This document shows, in pieces, positions 40,598 through 49,492 of a DNA stretch of 64,000 nucleotides. The stretch comes from Pseudooceanicola nanhaiensis DSM 18065. Lineage in GTDB: Bacteria; Pseudomonadota; Alphaproteobacteria; Rhodobacterales; Rhodobacteraceae. How positions within the stretch are numbered: position 1 is the first letter of the stretch; each line of letters opens with the position of its first letter. The position numbers and the translations under genes are program-made. The DNA is taken from positions 868,001 through 932,000 of the forward strand of contig NZ_JHZF01000013.1 in the NCBI RefSeq assembly GCF_000688295.1. The letters run 5' to 3'. The notes beneath the pieces are model-generated. The model was not told where the DNA came from. It did no database searches and was given only the letters and a program-made list of their open reading frames with translations.

Positions 40598-41650
40598 ATG
40601 GCCGCGATCACCGATTCCCCTGTTGCCGATTCGCCCGAGGCGCTGCGCCGGGCGCAGGCCGAAGCGACGCTCCGCCCCCGCGACCTGGCCGAAAGCCTGG
40701 GCGTGTCCGAGGCGCATCTGCTCGCCGCCCGGACCGGGCAGGGCGTGACCCGGATCGCGGCGCATCCCGACGGTCTGGTCGGCGGGCTTGCCGCGCTCGG
40801 CCGGCTGATGGCGCTGACCCGGAACGACAGCATCGTCTCCGAGGTCGAGGGCACCTACCTCGATTACCGCCCCGGCGCGCATGCCTCGATGGTGCTCGGT
40901 CCCGAGATCGACCTGCGGATCTTCGCGTCGCACTGGGTGCACGGCTTCGCGGTCGAGGCCGAGACGAAGCAGGGTCTTCGCCGCTCGTTCCAGGTGTTCG
41001 ACGCGGCGGGCGACGCGATCCACAAGGTCTACCTGCCGCTCGGCGCCGACCCTGCCGCCTGGACGGCCCTGCGCGACCGGCTGGCCACGGGCGAGACCTC
41101 GGACCGGATCGAGACCGGGCCGCGGAGCCCCGTGGAGGCCGCGATCGAGGCGCCGGAAAAGGCCGCGCGGCTGCGCGAGGAATGGGACAGGCTGACCGAC
41201 AGCCACCAGTTCCTGATGCTGTGCCGCAAGCTCAGGGTGAACCGCCTCGGCGCCTACCGGATGGCCGGAGCGCCCCATGCCCGCCGCCTTGCGCCGGAGG
41301 CGCTCGGCACGCTGCTGCACCGGCTGGCGGAGACCCGGGTGCCGACGATGATCTTCGCCGGCAACCGCGGCTGCATCCAGATCAAGTCCGGGCCCATCGG
41401 TCCGATCAGGCCGATGGGGCCCTGGCTGAACGTGCTCGACCCCGGCTTCGACATGCACCTGCGCGGCGACCACGTGGCCGAGGTCTGGGCCGTGACGAAA
41501 CCCTCCCGCCGTGGCCCCGCCGTCTCGGTCGAGGCGTTCGACGGGCGCGGTGCGCTGATCACCCAGCTCTTCGGGCACCGCACGGCCGAGGTGGACCACA
41601 ACGCCGCCTGGATCGACCTGCTCGAGGCCCTGCCGGCGGAGGTGGCGTGA
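40598..41650 (+). CDS. hmuS: Haemin-degrading/transfer factor HmuS
   Basis: A 350-aa cytoplasmic haem-handling protein of the HemS/HmuS/ChuX-S family, with the expected tandem halves (LGRLMALTRNDSIVSEVEGTY in the first, and KSGPIGPIRPMGPWLNVLDPGFDMHL and ELFGHRT-like QLFGHRTAEVDHNAAW in the second, given as regions). It accepts haem from the importer and may release iron. ATG at 40598 has AGGA 7 nt upstream. The ATG at 40571 would add 9 residues but lacks a site. It begins the operon hmuS-T-U-V-monooxygenase-hemP. Confidence 0.87.
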   Translation: MAAITDSPVADSPEALRRAQAEATLRPRDLAESLGVSEAHLLAARTGQGVTRIAAHPDGLVGGLAALGRLMALTRNDSIVSEVEGTYLDYRPGAHASMVLGPEIDLRIFASHWVHGFAVEAETKQGLRRSFQVFDAAGDAIHKVYLPLGADPAAWTALRDRLATGETSDRIETGPRSPVEAAIEAPEKAARLREEWDRLTDSHQFLMLCRKLRVNRLGAYRMAGAPHARRLAPEALGTLLHRLAETRVPTMIFAGNRGCIQIKSGPIGPIRPMGPWLNVLDPGFDMHLRGDHVAEVWAVTKPSRRGPAVSVEAFDGRGALITQLFGHRTAEVDHNAAWIDLLEALPAEVA

Positions 41651-42501
41651 TGACCCGGCTGTCTCTCGCGATGATCGCGGCGCTCGGCATGATCGCCTCG
41701 GCGCTGCCGCTCCGGGCCGGAGAGGCCGAGCGCGTCGTCTCCATCGGTGGCGCGGTGACCGAGATCGTCTATGCCCTGGGCGAGGCGGACCGGCTGGTCG
41801 CCCGCGACACGACCTCCAACTACCCGCCCGAGGCCGAGGCGCTGCCCGATGTCGGCTACATCCGCGCCCTGTCGCCCGAGGGGGTGCTGTCGGTGGCGCC
41901 GGACCTCATCCTGTCGGAAGAGGGCGCGGGCCCGCCCGAAGCGGTGGAGCTTCTGAGATCCGCCGCCATCCCCTTCGCCGAGGTCCCCGGCGGTTTCACC
42001 CGCGCGGCCATCGGTGCCAAGATCCGCGCGGTCGGCGACGCGCTCGGGGTGCCGGACAAGGCCGAGGCGCTGGCCGCGCAGGTCGCGGCCGACCTGGACG
42101 CGGCGCTCGACGGCGTGGAGGCCGGGGGCAAGCGCGTGCTCTTCATCCTCTCGATGCAGGGCGGGCGCGTCATGGCCTCGGGCAGGGACACGGCGGCGGA
42201 CGGGATCATCCGCCTCGCGGGCGCCGAGAACGCGGTGACGGCGTTCTCCGGCTACAAGCCGATGACGGACGAGGCGGTGACGCAGGCCGCGCCCGACGTG
42301 ATCCTGATGATGGACCGCGAGGGCGATCACGCGGCCGCCGACGCGCAGCTGCTGGCGCATCCGGCGATCTCGACCACGCCCGCCGCCCGCGACCGGGCGA
42401 TCGTGCGGATGGACGGGATGTTCCTGCTGGGCTTCTCGGTCCGCACCCCCGAGGCGGTCCGCGCCCTGGCCAGGGCGCTGCACGCGCCGGCGGCGCAGTG
42501 A
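41650..42501 (+). CDS. hmuT: Haem ABC transporter periplasmic binding protein HmuT
   Basis: A 283-aa periplasmic binding protein of the TroA/BtuF class. The signal peptide is residues 1-24 (LSLAMIAALGMIASALPLRAGEA). The fold markers are RVVSIGGAVTEIVYALGEADRLVARDTTSNYP and APDLILSEEGAG; a Tyr in this region (YPPEAEALPDVGY) is the expected haem ligand. The ATG overlaps the hmuS stop by one base (TGATG). Unlike three other binding-protein genes in the window, it is followed by an overlap with its permease and no hairpin. Confidence 0.9.
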   Translation: MTRLSLAMIAALGMIASALPLRAGEAERVVSIGGAVTEIVYALGEADRLVARDTTSNYPPEAEALPDVGYIRALSPEGVLSVAPDLILSEEGAGPPEAVELLRSAAIPFAEVPGGFTRAAIGAKIRAVGDALGVPDKAEALAAQVAADLDAALDGVEAGGKRVLFILSMQGGRVMASGRDTAADGIIRLAGAENAVTAFSGYKPMTDEAVTQAAPDVILMMDREGDHAAADAQLLAHPAISTTPAARDRAIVRMDGMFLLGFSVRTPEAVRALARALHAPAAQ

Positions 42502-43574
42502 TGGTGGCGGTCGGCTACACGGCCGAGGCGATGCTGCCCGGCGACCGCTCGGCCCGGGCGCGGGCGCTGACCGTCGTCCTGGCGGGGTTCCTGCTGGTCG
42601 CGATGGCGGTGAGCCTCGCGGTCGGCGCGGCCGGAACCTCGCTCTGGGGCGCGCTCGGGGCGCTCTTGCGGGGCGAGGCGCTGTCCACGACCGACCAGGT
42701 GGTGCTCTGGCACATCCGCGCGCCCCGGACGGTAATGGGCGTTGCGGTCGGGGCCTCTCTCGCCGTCTCGGGCGCGCTGATGCAGGGGCTTTTCCGCAAC
42801 CCGCTGGCCGATCCGGGCATCGTGGGCGTCGGCGCGGGGGCGGGGCTGGGCGCGATCACCGCGATCGTACTGGGCAGCTTCCTTCCGGTCGCCCTGCATG
42901 ACGCGCTCGGCTATTACGTGGTGCCGATGGCGGCCTTCCTCGGTGGCTGGGCCTCGACCCTGCTGCTCTACCGCGTGGCGACGCGGCGGGGGCGGACCTC
43001 GGTCGCGATGATGCTGCTCGCCGGGATCGCGCTCGGTGCGCTGGCGGGCGCGGTGTCGGGGATCCTCGTCTACATCGCGACCGACGCGCAACTGCGCGAC
43101 CTGACCTTCTGGGGCCTCGGGTCGCTGGCCGGCGCGACGTGGTCGAAGGTGGCCACCGGGTTGCCGATCATGCTGCCCGCCCTGATCGCCGCGCCCTTCC
43201 TCGCGCGCGGGCTGAACGGGCTGGCGCTTGGCGAGGCGCCGGCCTTCCACCTCGGCATCCATGTCCAGCGGGTGAAGAACGCGGCGATCCTGTCGGTCGC
43301 GGCGGCCACCGGCGCGGCGGTGGCGATGTCGGGCGGCATCGGCTTCGTCGGCATCGTGGTGCCGCATCTCCTGCGGCTTGCCTCGGGGACCGACCACCGG
43401 CACCTGCTGGTCAATTCGGCGCTCCTCGGCGCGGCGCTCCTGCTGTTTGCCGACGTGATCTCGCGCTCGATCATCGCGCCGTCGGAGCTGCCGATCGGGA
43501 TCGTGACCGCGGTGCTCGGCGCGCCGGTGTTCCTGTGGATCCTGTTCCGCCAGCGGGGAGTGCTCGACCTGTGA
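42501..43574 (+). CDS. hmuU: Haem ABC transporter permease HmuU (FecCD/BtuC family)
   Basis: A 357-aa FecCD/BtuC-type permease with about ten TM segments. Family signatures are LWHIRAPRTVMGVAVGASLAVSGALMQGLFRNPLADPGIVGVGAGAGLG (residues about 67-115) and GGIGFVGIVVPHLLR. The start overlaps the hmuT stop by one base; a GTG one codon earlier is possible. It carries haem across the inner membrane with HmuV as ATPase. Confidence 0.92.
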   Translation: MVAVGYTAEAMLPGDRSARARALTVVLAGFLLVAMAVSLAVGAAGTSLWGALGALLRGEALSTTDQVVLWHIRAPRTVMGVAVGASLAVSGALMQGLFRNPLADPGIVGVGAGAGLGAITAIVLGSFLPVALHDALGYYVVPMAAFLGGWASTLLLYRVATRRGRTSVAMMLLAGIALGALAGAVSGILVYIATDAQLRDLTFWGLGSLAGATWSKVATGLPIMLPALIAAPFLARGLNGLALGEAPAFHLGIHVQRVKNAAILSVAAATGAAVAMSGGIGFVGIVVPHLLRLASGTDHRHLLVNSALLGAALLLFADVISRSIIAPSELPIGIVTAVLGAPVFLWILFRQRGVLDL

Positions 43575-44353
43575 CGCTTTCCGCCCGTGCCCTGACCGTC
43601 CATCTCGGAACGGCCCGCATCCTGCACGGCGTCGATTTCGACGCCCGGTCCGGGGCGGTGACCTGCATCGTCGGTCCCAACGGGTCCGGCAAGACGACGC
43701 TGCTGCGCGCCCTGACCGGAGAGGTCGGGTATGGCGGCACCGTCCGCCTCGGCGGGCTCGACATCGCGCGCGCCGCGCCCTGGGCGCTGGCCGAGCGTCG
43801 CGGGGTCCTGCCGCAGGCGACGGCGCTGGCCTTCCCCTTCAACGTGCTGGAGGTCGTCCGCCTCGGGCTGCCCGATCCGGACGACGCCGGGCTGGCCCGC
43901 TCCGCGCTGGCCCGCGTGGGTCTGCGCGGCTACGAGGCACGTTTCTACCAGGAGCTGTCGGGCGGCGAGAAGCAGCGCGTGCAGCTCGCCCGCGTGCTGG
44001 CGCAGGTCCGGGAGCCTGCCGGGCCCGATGGACCGCGCTGGCTGTTTCTCGACGAACCGGTCTCGGCGCTCGACATCGCGCACCAGATACAGGTGATGCG
44101 GATCGCCCGGGACTTCGCGGATCAGGGCGGCGGCGTGGTCGCCGTGATGCACGACCTGAACCTGACGGCGATGTTCGCGGATGCGGTCTGCGTGCTCTCC
44201 GCCGGCGCCGCGCTGGCCCATGGCGGGCCGGTGGAGGTGATGACGGATGCCGTGCTGTCCCGCGCCTACGGCTGCCATCTGCGGGTCGGGCGCGCCCCGC
44301 CGCCGGGGGTGCCCTTCGTCCTTCCCCATCTGGCCGCCGAGGCGGCGGAATAA
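43571..44353 (+). CDS. hmuV: Haem ABC transporter ATP-binding protein HmuV
   Basis: A 260-aa ABC ATPase. Walker A is GPNGSGKTT, the signature LSGGEKQRVQLAR, Walker B WLFLDEPVSALD and the H-loop VMHDLN. GTG at 43571 gives a 4-nt GTGA overlap with hmuU and starts at the conserved first strand; the frame upstream lies in hmuU. It energises the HmuTU importer. Confidence 0.92.
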   Translation: MTLSARALTVHLGTARILHGVDFDARSGAVTCIVGPNGSGKTTLLRALTGEVGYGGTVRLGGLDIARAAPWALAERRGVLPQATALAFPFNVLEVVRLGLPDPDDAGLARSALARVGLRGYEARFYQELSGGEKQRVQLARVLAQVREPAGPDGPRWLFLDEPVSALDIAHQIQVMRIARDFADQGGGVVAVMHDLNLTAMFADAVCVLSAGAALAHGGPVEVMTDAVLSRAYGCHLRVGRAPPPGVPFVLPHLAAEAAE

Positions 44354-44371
44354 ATCCCGAAAGGAAACGAC

Positions 44372-44698
44372 ATGTATCTTGCCATGAACCGGTTCACCGT
44401 GCCGCTCGAACACGCGGCGGAGTTCGAGGAGATGTGGCTGTCGCGCGAGAGCCGGCTGAACGAACTGCCGGGCTTCGTGTCCTTCCACATGCTCAAGGGG
44501 CCGGAAGAGGAGGGTACGATCCTCTACGCCTCGCACACGGTCTGGCAGGACGAGGACAGTTTCCGCGCCTGGACCCGGAGCGAGCAGTTCCGCGCGTCCC
44601 ATGCCCGGGCCGGGGGCGGGGGCGCGAAGCTCTTCACCGGCGCGCCCCGGTTCGAGGGGTTCCGCGCGATACAGCACATCGCCGCGGAGCCGGCGTGA
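44372..44698 (+). CDS. Antibiotic-biosynthesis-monooxygenase-fold protein, likely haem-degrading (IsdG/HmuQ-like)
   Basis: A 108-aa ferredoxin-like (ABM-fold) protein. The core is FTVPLEHAAEFEEMW, LPGFVSFHMLKGPEEEG and the helix SFRAWTRSEQFRASHA, whose His fits the axial haem ligand of IsdG-type oxygenases. An Asn near the N-terminus (AMNRF) and a Trp in VWQDEDSFRAW also fit that family. In the hmu operon it likely cleaves imported haem to release iron. A GAAAGGA Shine-Dalgarno precedes the ATG. Confidence 0.8.
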   Translation: MYLAMNRFTVPLEHAAEFEEMWLSRESRLNELPGFVSFHMLKGPEEEGTILYASHTVWQDEDSFRAWTRSEQFRASHARAGGGGAKLFTGAPRFEGFRAIQHIAAEPA

Positions 44699-44877
44699 GC
44701 CCAATGGCCGACGAGGTGCCGCCGAGGATCGCGGAGGACGTCGGACTGGGCGCCGCGGTGCCCTGCTACGCGGCCGCCGACCTGCTGCGCGGGCGCGAGC
44801 GGGTGCGCATCACGCTCGACGGGCAGGCCTACCTGCTGCGGCTCACCGCGAACGGGCGGCTGTTCCTGACGAAGTGA
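44695..44877 (+). CDS. hemP: Haemin uptake protein, HemP/HmuP family
   Basis: A 60-aa HemP-family protein. The C-terminal half is the conserved RITLDGQAYLLRLTANGRL followed by FLTK. In related bacteria HmuP is an activator needed for hmuR expression. GTG at 44695 overlaps the preceding stop (GTGA) and has GGAG 5 nt upstream. An ATG at 44704 (57 aa) is the alternative. It is the last gene of the haem operon. Confidence 0.82.
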   Translation: MSPMADEVPPRIAEDVGLGAAVPCYAAADLLRGRERVRITLDGQAYLLRLTANGRLFLTK

Positions 44878-44908
44878 GGGGGGCGGTGCGTGCAGAGCCG
44901 GCCCCCTC
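44876..44908. terminator. Hairpin between convergent hemP and acetoacetyl-CoA synthetase genes
   Basis: A G-run beginning at the hemP stop (GAGGGGGGC, 44876-44884) pairs with GCCCCCTC (44901-44908) to form about 8 bp. It occupies the short convergent gap. No T-run is present. Confidence 0.4.
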
Positions 44909-44919
44909 GGGCCCCGGCC

Positions 44920-46881
44920 CTACGCGCTGGCCTTCCGGGTTTCGGCATAGGCGAGGTAGGCGTCGAAGCTGCCGGGGTTGGCCATCGAATCCCGGTTCAC
45001 CACCTTCTCGGGATCACCCCCGAGGAGGAGCTTCTTCACCGGCACCTCGAGCTTCTTGCCCGACAGGGTGCGCGGCACCTCGGCCATGCCGACGATCTCG
45101 TCCGGCAGGAAGCGCGCCGAGACCGAGGTGCGGATCGCCAGCCGGATGCGCTCGCGCAGCGCCTCGTCCAGCGTCACCCCGTCCTTGGGCACGACGAAAA
45201 GCACCATGAAGCTCTCGCGCCCCAGGAATTCGAGGTCCACGACAAGGCTGTCCATCACCTCGTCCAGCCCCTCCACCGCGCGGTAGATCTCGGACGAGCC
45301 GAGCCGCAGCCCGCGCCGGTTGATCGTGGCGTCCGAGCGGCCATAGATGATCGACCCGCCCTCGGGCGTGATCTCGATCCAGTCGCCGTGGCGCCAGATG
45401 CCTGGATAGGTGTCGAAATAGCTCTCGTGCAGGCGGGTGCCGTCCTCGTCGCCCCAGAAGAAGAGCGGCATGGAGGGCAGCGGTTCGGTGCAGACCAGTT
45501 CGCCCACCTCGCCCGTGAGCTCGCGGCCCTCCTCGTCATAGGCCCTGACCGCGTTGCCGAGCGCCCGGCACTGCATCTCGCCCGCGCGCACCGGCATCAT
45601 CGGATGGCCCAGCACGAAGGCCCCCGCAAGGTCGGTCCCGCCCGAGATCGGGGCGAGCCAGACGTCGCGCTTCACCTGCGCATAGATCCAGTCGTAGCCT
45701 TCCTGGCTGAGCGGCGAGCCGGTCGAGCCCAGCGACCGGAGCGCCGAGAGGTCGAGCTCGGCCCCGGGCCGGACCCCGGCCTTCTGGCAGCCCATGTAGA
45801 AGGCCGCGCCCGCGCCGAAATAGCTCAGCCGCTCCTCCGCCACCATGCGCCAGACGACCATCATGTCGGGATGGTTCGGGGCCCCGTCGAAGATCACCAC
45901 CGTGGCGCCGCCCGAAAGCGCGCCGAGCTGCGTGTTCCACATGATCCAGCCCGAGGAGGTCATCCACGAGAACCGGTCGTCGGGCCCGACGTCCTGGTGC
46001 AGCGACTGCTTCGCCGCCTCGACCATCACGCCCCCGTGGCCATGCACGATGGGCTTCGGGTTGCCGGTGGTGCCCGAGGAATAGACGATCCAGATCGGAT
46101 GCGAGAACGGGACCATCTCGATCCGCGGCGCCTGCGGCGCGGCCTGGGTGGCCTCCCATGCGGTCCAGCCCGCGGGCAGGTCGTTCAGCACCGGAAGCAT
46201 GATCCGGTGCGCGACCGTCGGCAGCTTGCCGGCGATGTCGAGGATCACCGCGCTCCGGTCGATCCGCTTGCCGGCGTGGACGTAGCCGTCCTGCGCGATC
46301 AGCACCTTGGGTTCGATCTGGCGGAAGCGGTCGAGGATCGCCGTCTCGCCCATGTCCGGCGCGCAGAGCGACCAGATCGCGCCCATGCCGATCACTGCGA
46401 GGCAGGCGATGAGCGACTCCTGCGCGTTCGGCAGGATCGCCACCACCCGGTCGCCCTTCACCACGCCCATGTCGCGGAGCGTGGCCTGGAGCGAGCCCAC
46501 CCGGTCGCGGAACTCTCCCCAGGTGAGCGAGGTCCGCCCGAAGGTCTCGGACCGGCAGACGATCGCCTCTTCCCCGGGCTTGTCCTCGGCATGGCGCAGG
46601 ATCTGGGCGGCCCAGTTGGTCTCTGCCCCCGGGAACCAGTCGGCGCCGGGCATCTTGCGCTCCGGCAGCACATCGCTCCAGCCCGAGACGGGCAGGTCGA
46701 AATAGGCGATGATGGCGGTCCAGAAGCCCTCGAGGTCCGTGACCGACCATTCCCAGAGCACGTGGTAATCGTCGAAACGCAGCCCGCGCTCGGCCTCGAG
46801 CCAGCGCATGAAGCCGGCCATGGACGAGGCCTCGGCCCGCTCCGCGCTCGGTTCCCACAGGATCTGTCTGTCGTCTGGCAT
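44920..46881 (-). CDS. Acetoacetate-CoA ligase (acetoacetyl-CoA synthetase)
   Basis: A 653-aa AMP-forming ligase with the long N-terminus typical of acetoacetyl-CoA synthetase (WLEAERGLRFDDYHVLWEWSV). The P-loop is VYSSGTTGNPKPIVHGHGG, the A5 region TSSGWIMWNTQLGALSGGA, the hinge YGRSDATINRRGLRLGSSEIY, and the catalytic Lys lies in RTLSGKKLEVPVKKLL. It activates acetoacetate for re-entry into PHB or acetyl-CoA metabolism. GGAGGAGG precedes the ATG. It is downstream of the racemase and PotABCD-like genes on the same strand, 63 nt after the racemase, and may be co-transcribed. Confidence 0.9.
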   Translation of the reverse strand: MPDDRQILWEPSAERAEASSMAGFMRWLEAERGLRFDDYHVLWEWSVTDLEGFWTAIIAYFDLPVSGWSDVLPERKMPGADWFPGAETNWAAQILRHAEDKPGEEAIVCRSETFGRTSLTWGEFRDRVGSLQATLRDMGVVKGDRVVAILPNAQESLIACLAVIGMGAIWSLCAPDMGETAILDRFRQIEPKVLIAQDGYVHAGKRIDRSAVILDIAGKLPTVAHRIMLPVLNDLPAGWTAWEATQAAPQAPRIEMVPFSHPIWIVYSSGTTGNPKPIVHGHGGVMVEAAKQSLHQDVGPDDRFSWMTSSGWIMWNTQLGALSGGATVVIFDGAPNHPDMMVVWRMVAEERLSYFGAGAAFYMGCQKAGVRPGAELDLSALRSLGSTGSPLSQEGYDWIYAQVKRDVWLAPISGGTDLAGAFVLGHPMMPVRAGEMQCRALGNAVRAYDEEGRELTGEVGELVCTEPLPSMPLFFWGDEDGTRLHESYFDTYPGIWRHGDWIEITPEGGSIIYGRSDATINRRGLRLGSSEIYRAVEGLDEVMDSLVVDLEFLGRESFMVLFVVPKDGVTLDEALRERIRLAIRTSVSARFLPDEIVGMAEVPRTLSGKKLEVPVKKLLLGGDPEKVVNRDSMANPGSFDAYLAYAETRKASA

Positions 46882-46944
46882 CTGGGTCCTCCTCCGTCTC
46901 CCGCGCGGACAGTTCCACGCGGGCGCAGGGAGGGCAAGACCCGC

Positions 46945-47604
46945 TCAGGCCGCCCGCGGCGCGGTCAGCATCAGCGCGGTGGCCAGCCCCGCCGCCGCCC
47001 GGACGCCATCGACCAGCGTGAGCCGCGTTCCGGCCTGAAGCGTGGCGAGATGCGCCGACATGCCCGCGCAGCCCAGCACCACGGCCGTGGCCTCGCCCGC
47101 CTCCATCGCGGTCAGCTCCGCGGCGAGATGCGCCATGGTTTCGGGGCTGCCGTCCTCCACCTCCAGCACGGCGAGGCCCGAGGGGCGGACCACCTCGCAG
47201 GCCGCGCCGAAGCCCTGCGCGCGGATGTTGCCCTCGATCACCGGCACCGAGACGGGCAGCGTCGTCAGCACCGCGAAGCGGGCGCCGAGCAGCGCCGCCA
47301 CGTGATAGCCCGCCTGTCCGATGCCGATCACCGGGCAATGCGCGCGCGCCCGCGCCTCGGCCAGCCCGGTGTCGTCGAAGCAGGCGATGACGATGACATC
47401 CGCGCCCTCGGCCCTGGCCGCGGGCAAGAGCGCCAGCAGCCCCGGCACCGCGGCGTCGCCGTCGGCCGCGCCCTGGATGGCGGGCGGCCCCTCGGCATTG
47501 GTCCAGCCGAGGATCTCGGCCCCGGGCAGCACCTCGCGCGCGGCCATGACGATGCTCTCGGTCATATGCGCCGAGCTGTTGGGATTGATGAAAAGCAGTC
47601 GCAC
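46945..47604 (-). CDS. Aspartate/glutamate/hydantoin racemase-family protein
   Basis: A 219-aa member of the Asp/Glu/hydantoin racemase superfamily. The N-terminus is LLFINPNSSAHMTESI. The two active-site cysteines are in VIACFDDTGL and VVLGCAGMSA. It would racemise an amino acid or hydantoin without cofactor. GTG at 47604 is 3 nt downstream of the permease stop and has AAGGGGA upstream; the longer frame lies in the permease gene. Position at the end of a Pot-type importer suggests it processes the imported compound. Confidence 0.85.
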   Translation of the reverse strand: MRLLFINPNSSAHMTESIVMAAREVLPGAEILGWTNAEGPPAIQGAADGDAAVPGLLALLPAARAEGADVIVIACFDDTGLAEARARAHCPVIGIGQAGYHVAALLGARFAVLTTLPVSVPVIEGNIRAQGFGAACEVVRPSGLAVLEVEDGSPETMAHLAAELTAMEAGEATAVVLGCAGMSAHLATLQAGTRLTLVDGVRAAAGLATALMLTAPRAA

Positions 47605-47606
47605 CG

Positions 47607-48443
47607 TCAGATCCCCTTGCCCGCATCCGACCCGTGCCGCGCCCGGCGGCGGTTCACCACGATGACCGAGACCATGAAGACCGCGATGATCAGGAAGGAG
47701 AACGCGGTGGTCAGCGTCCCGAGGGCGTAGATCACCGGGGTGGTGACGTTGGTGGTCATGCCGAAGATCTCCAGCGGCAGGGTGTTGTAGCTGCCGGCCG
47801 TCAGCAGGGTGCGTGCGAATTCGTCGTAGGAGAGCGTGAAGCCGAAGAGCGCGACCCCGATCAGCGAGGGCGCGATGATCGGCAGGACGACGTGCCGGAA
47901 GGTCTGCCAGTTCGAGGCGCCCTGGTCGCGGGCGGCCTCCTCGAAGGATTTGTCGAAGCGGTTGAAGACGGCGAACATGATCAGCAGGCCGAAGGGCAGG
48001 GTCCATGTCAGCTGCGCGCCGAAGCCGGAGGTGGCCCAGTGGATCTTCCATCCCGCCTGGCTGAAGATCAGGCCCACGCCCAGCGAGACGAGGATCGAGG
48101 GGATCACGAGGCTCGCGATGATCAGGTAGAAGAGCGCGCCCGAGCCGTGGAAGCGCTTGCGGAACGCCAGCCCGCCCATCACCGAGACGACGACGGTCGT
48201 CACCATGACCATGAGCCCCAGGATCAGCGACCGGGCGAAGGCGCCCCAGATGTCGCCGACCGCCTGCTCCCGGAAGAGGTCGTGGAACCAGTAGGTCGAG
48301 ACGCCGCGCATCGGGAAGGTCAGCCCGCCCTCGGGGCCCTGGAACGACAGGATCCCGATGGTCAGCGTCGGGCCGTAGAGGAACAGGATGAAGAGCGCGA
48401 AGAAGGCGGTCAGCAGGTAGAAGCCGGGCGATCTCTTCTCCAT
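47607..48443 (-). CDS. ABC transporter permease, spermidine/putrescine type (PotC-like)
   Basis: A 278-aa permease with six TM segments. The EAA loop is EEAARDQGASNWQTFRHVVLPIIAPSLIG. The N-terminal pattern LYGPTLTIGILSFQGPEG is typical of PotC-type proteins. It is separated by a single base from the PotB-like gene upstream and by a 2-nt gap from the racemase start downstream. Confidence 0.9.
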   Translation of the reverse strand: MEKRSPGFYLLTAFFALFILFLYGPTLTIGILSFQGPEGGLTFPMRGVSTYWFHDLFREQAVGDIWGAFARSLILGLMVMVTTVVVSVMGGLAFRKRFHGSGALFYLIIASLVIPSILVSLGVGLIFSQAGWKIHWATSGFGAQLTWTLPFGLLIMFAVFNRFDKSFEEAARDQGASNWQTFRHVVLPIIAPSLIGVALFGFTLSYDEFARTLLTAGSYNTLPLEIFGMTTNVTTPVIYALGTLTTAFSFLIIAVFMVSVIVVNRRRARHGSDAGKGI

Positions 48444-48444
48444 T

Positions 48445-49362
48445 TCAGAGCTCCTTCCGAATGTCGACGAAGCGCAGCAGGATGGCGATGGTGATCAGCA
48501 CCGTGCAGAGCAGCACCACCGCGGTCGCCGCGGCCGAGGGATATTGCAGCAGCCCGATGTCGTTCGAGATCAGCCGCCCGACGTTGGCGCGCTGGCTGCC
48601 CGACATGAAGCGCACGGTGATGAAATCGCCCATCACCAGCGTCACGACGAAGATCGTGCCGATCATGATCCCGGGCTTGGTGAGCGGGATGATGACATGC
48701 ACGAGGGTCTGGAAACCGCTCGCGCCGTTGTCCCGCGCCGCCTCGATCAGCGATTTGTCGATCCGCATCATCGTGTTGAAGATCGGCACCACCATGAAGA
48801 GCGTGTAGAGATGCACGAAGGCCAGGATCACCGAGAAATCGGAATAGAGCAGCCATTCGAGCGGCTGGTCGATCAGCCCGAGGTCGATCAGCGTCTGGTT
48901 GGCGATCCCGTTGCGCCCGAGGAACGGGATCCACGAGATCATGCGGATGATGTTCGAGGTCCAGAAGGGGATCGTGCAGAGCAGGAAGAGCGCGATCTGC
49001 GTCGTCTGGCTGCGGATGTGGAAGGCCAGGTAATAGGCGACCGTGAAGCCGATGGTCAGGCAGAACAGCCACGAGATGAAGGCATAGCGGAAGGTCGCGC
49101 CGAAGACGCGCCAGGCCACCGAGGAGCCGAAGAGGAACTCGTAGTTCTCGGTCGAGAAGGCGGGGATGATCGAGAATTCGGTCGCCCGCCAGAAGCTCAC
49201 GATGACGATGGTGACGATCGGCAGCACGAGGAAGGTCAGCAGCACGATCGTCAGCGGCAGCGCCTCCAGCCAGCCGACCACGTGGCGGCTGCCCAGCCAG
49301 CCGCGTTTCCGGGCGGCGGACGCCTGGGGTTCCGGGGTGGCCGTGGCCATGGTCTCGGTCAT
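48445..49362 (-). CDS. ABC transporter permease, spermidine/putrescine type (PotB-like)
   Basis: A 305-aa permease with six TM segments after a hydrophilic N-terminal stretch of about 35 residues. The EAA loop is IEAARDNGASGFQTLVHVIIPLTKPGIMIG. It pairs with the PotC-like permease. It lies 130 nt downstream of the binding-protein gene, with a hairpin-containing repeat element in the gap. Confidence 0.9.
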   Translation of the reverse strand: MTETMATATPEPQASAARKRGWLGSRHVVGWLEALPLTIVLLTFLVLPIVTIVIVSFWRATEFSIIPAFSTENYEFLFGSSVAWRVFGATFRYAFISWLFCLTIGFTVAYYLAFHIRSQTTQIALFLLCTIPFWTSNIIRMISWIPFLGRNGIANQTLIDLGLIDQPLEWLLYSDFSVILAFVHLYTLFMVVPIFNTMMRIDKSLIEAARDNGASGFQTLVHVIIPLTKPGIMIGTIFVVTLVMGDFITVRFMSGSQRANVGRLISNDIGLLQYPSAAATAVVLLCTVLITIAILLRFVDIRKEL

Positions 49363-49429
49363 GCGGAATTCCCTGAAGCTCGAAGGTCCGGGTCACCGGG
49401 CACGGGCACCGACGGCGCTCCGTCCCCTC

Positions 49430-49482
49430 TTCATCTTTCCGAAAATACTCTCGGGGGGTGCGGGGGGCAGACAGCCCCCCGC
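49430..49482 (-). repeat. Intergenic hairpin repeat after the binding-protein gene
   Basis: CGGGGGGC (49461-49468) and GCCCCCCG (49474-49481) form a perfect 8-bp stem with a 5-nt loop. On the minus strand it is followed by a C-run and then GAGAGTATTTTCGGAAAGATG. This arrangement resembles an intergenic repeat that I recall as common in Rhodobacterales genomes. It lies just downstream of the binding-protein stop and may stabilise that part of the transcript. Confidence 0.5.
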
Positions 49483-49492
49483 GGCGCGCGGG

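Noticed and set aside
44890-47730. 946-codon plus-strand frame opposite acetoacetyl-CoA synthetase and the racemase
   Set aside because: It crosses three well-supported reverse-strand genes and encodes low-complexity Arg/His-rich sequence.
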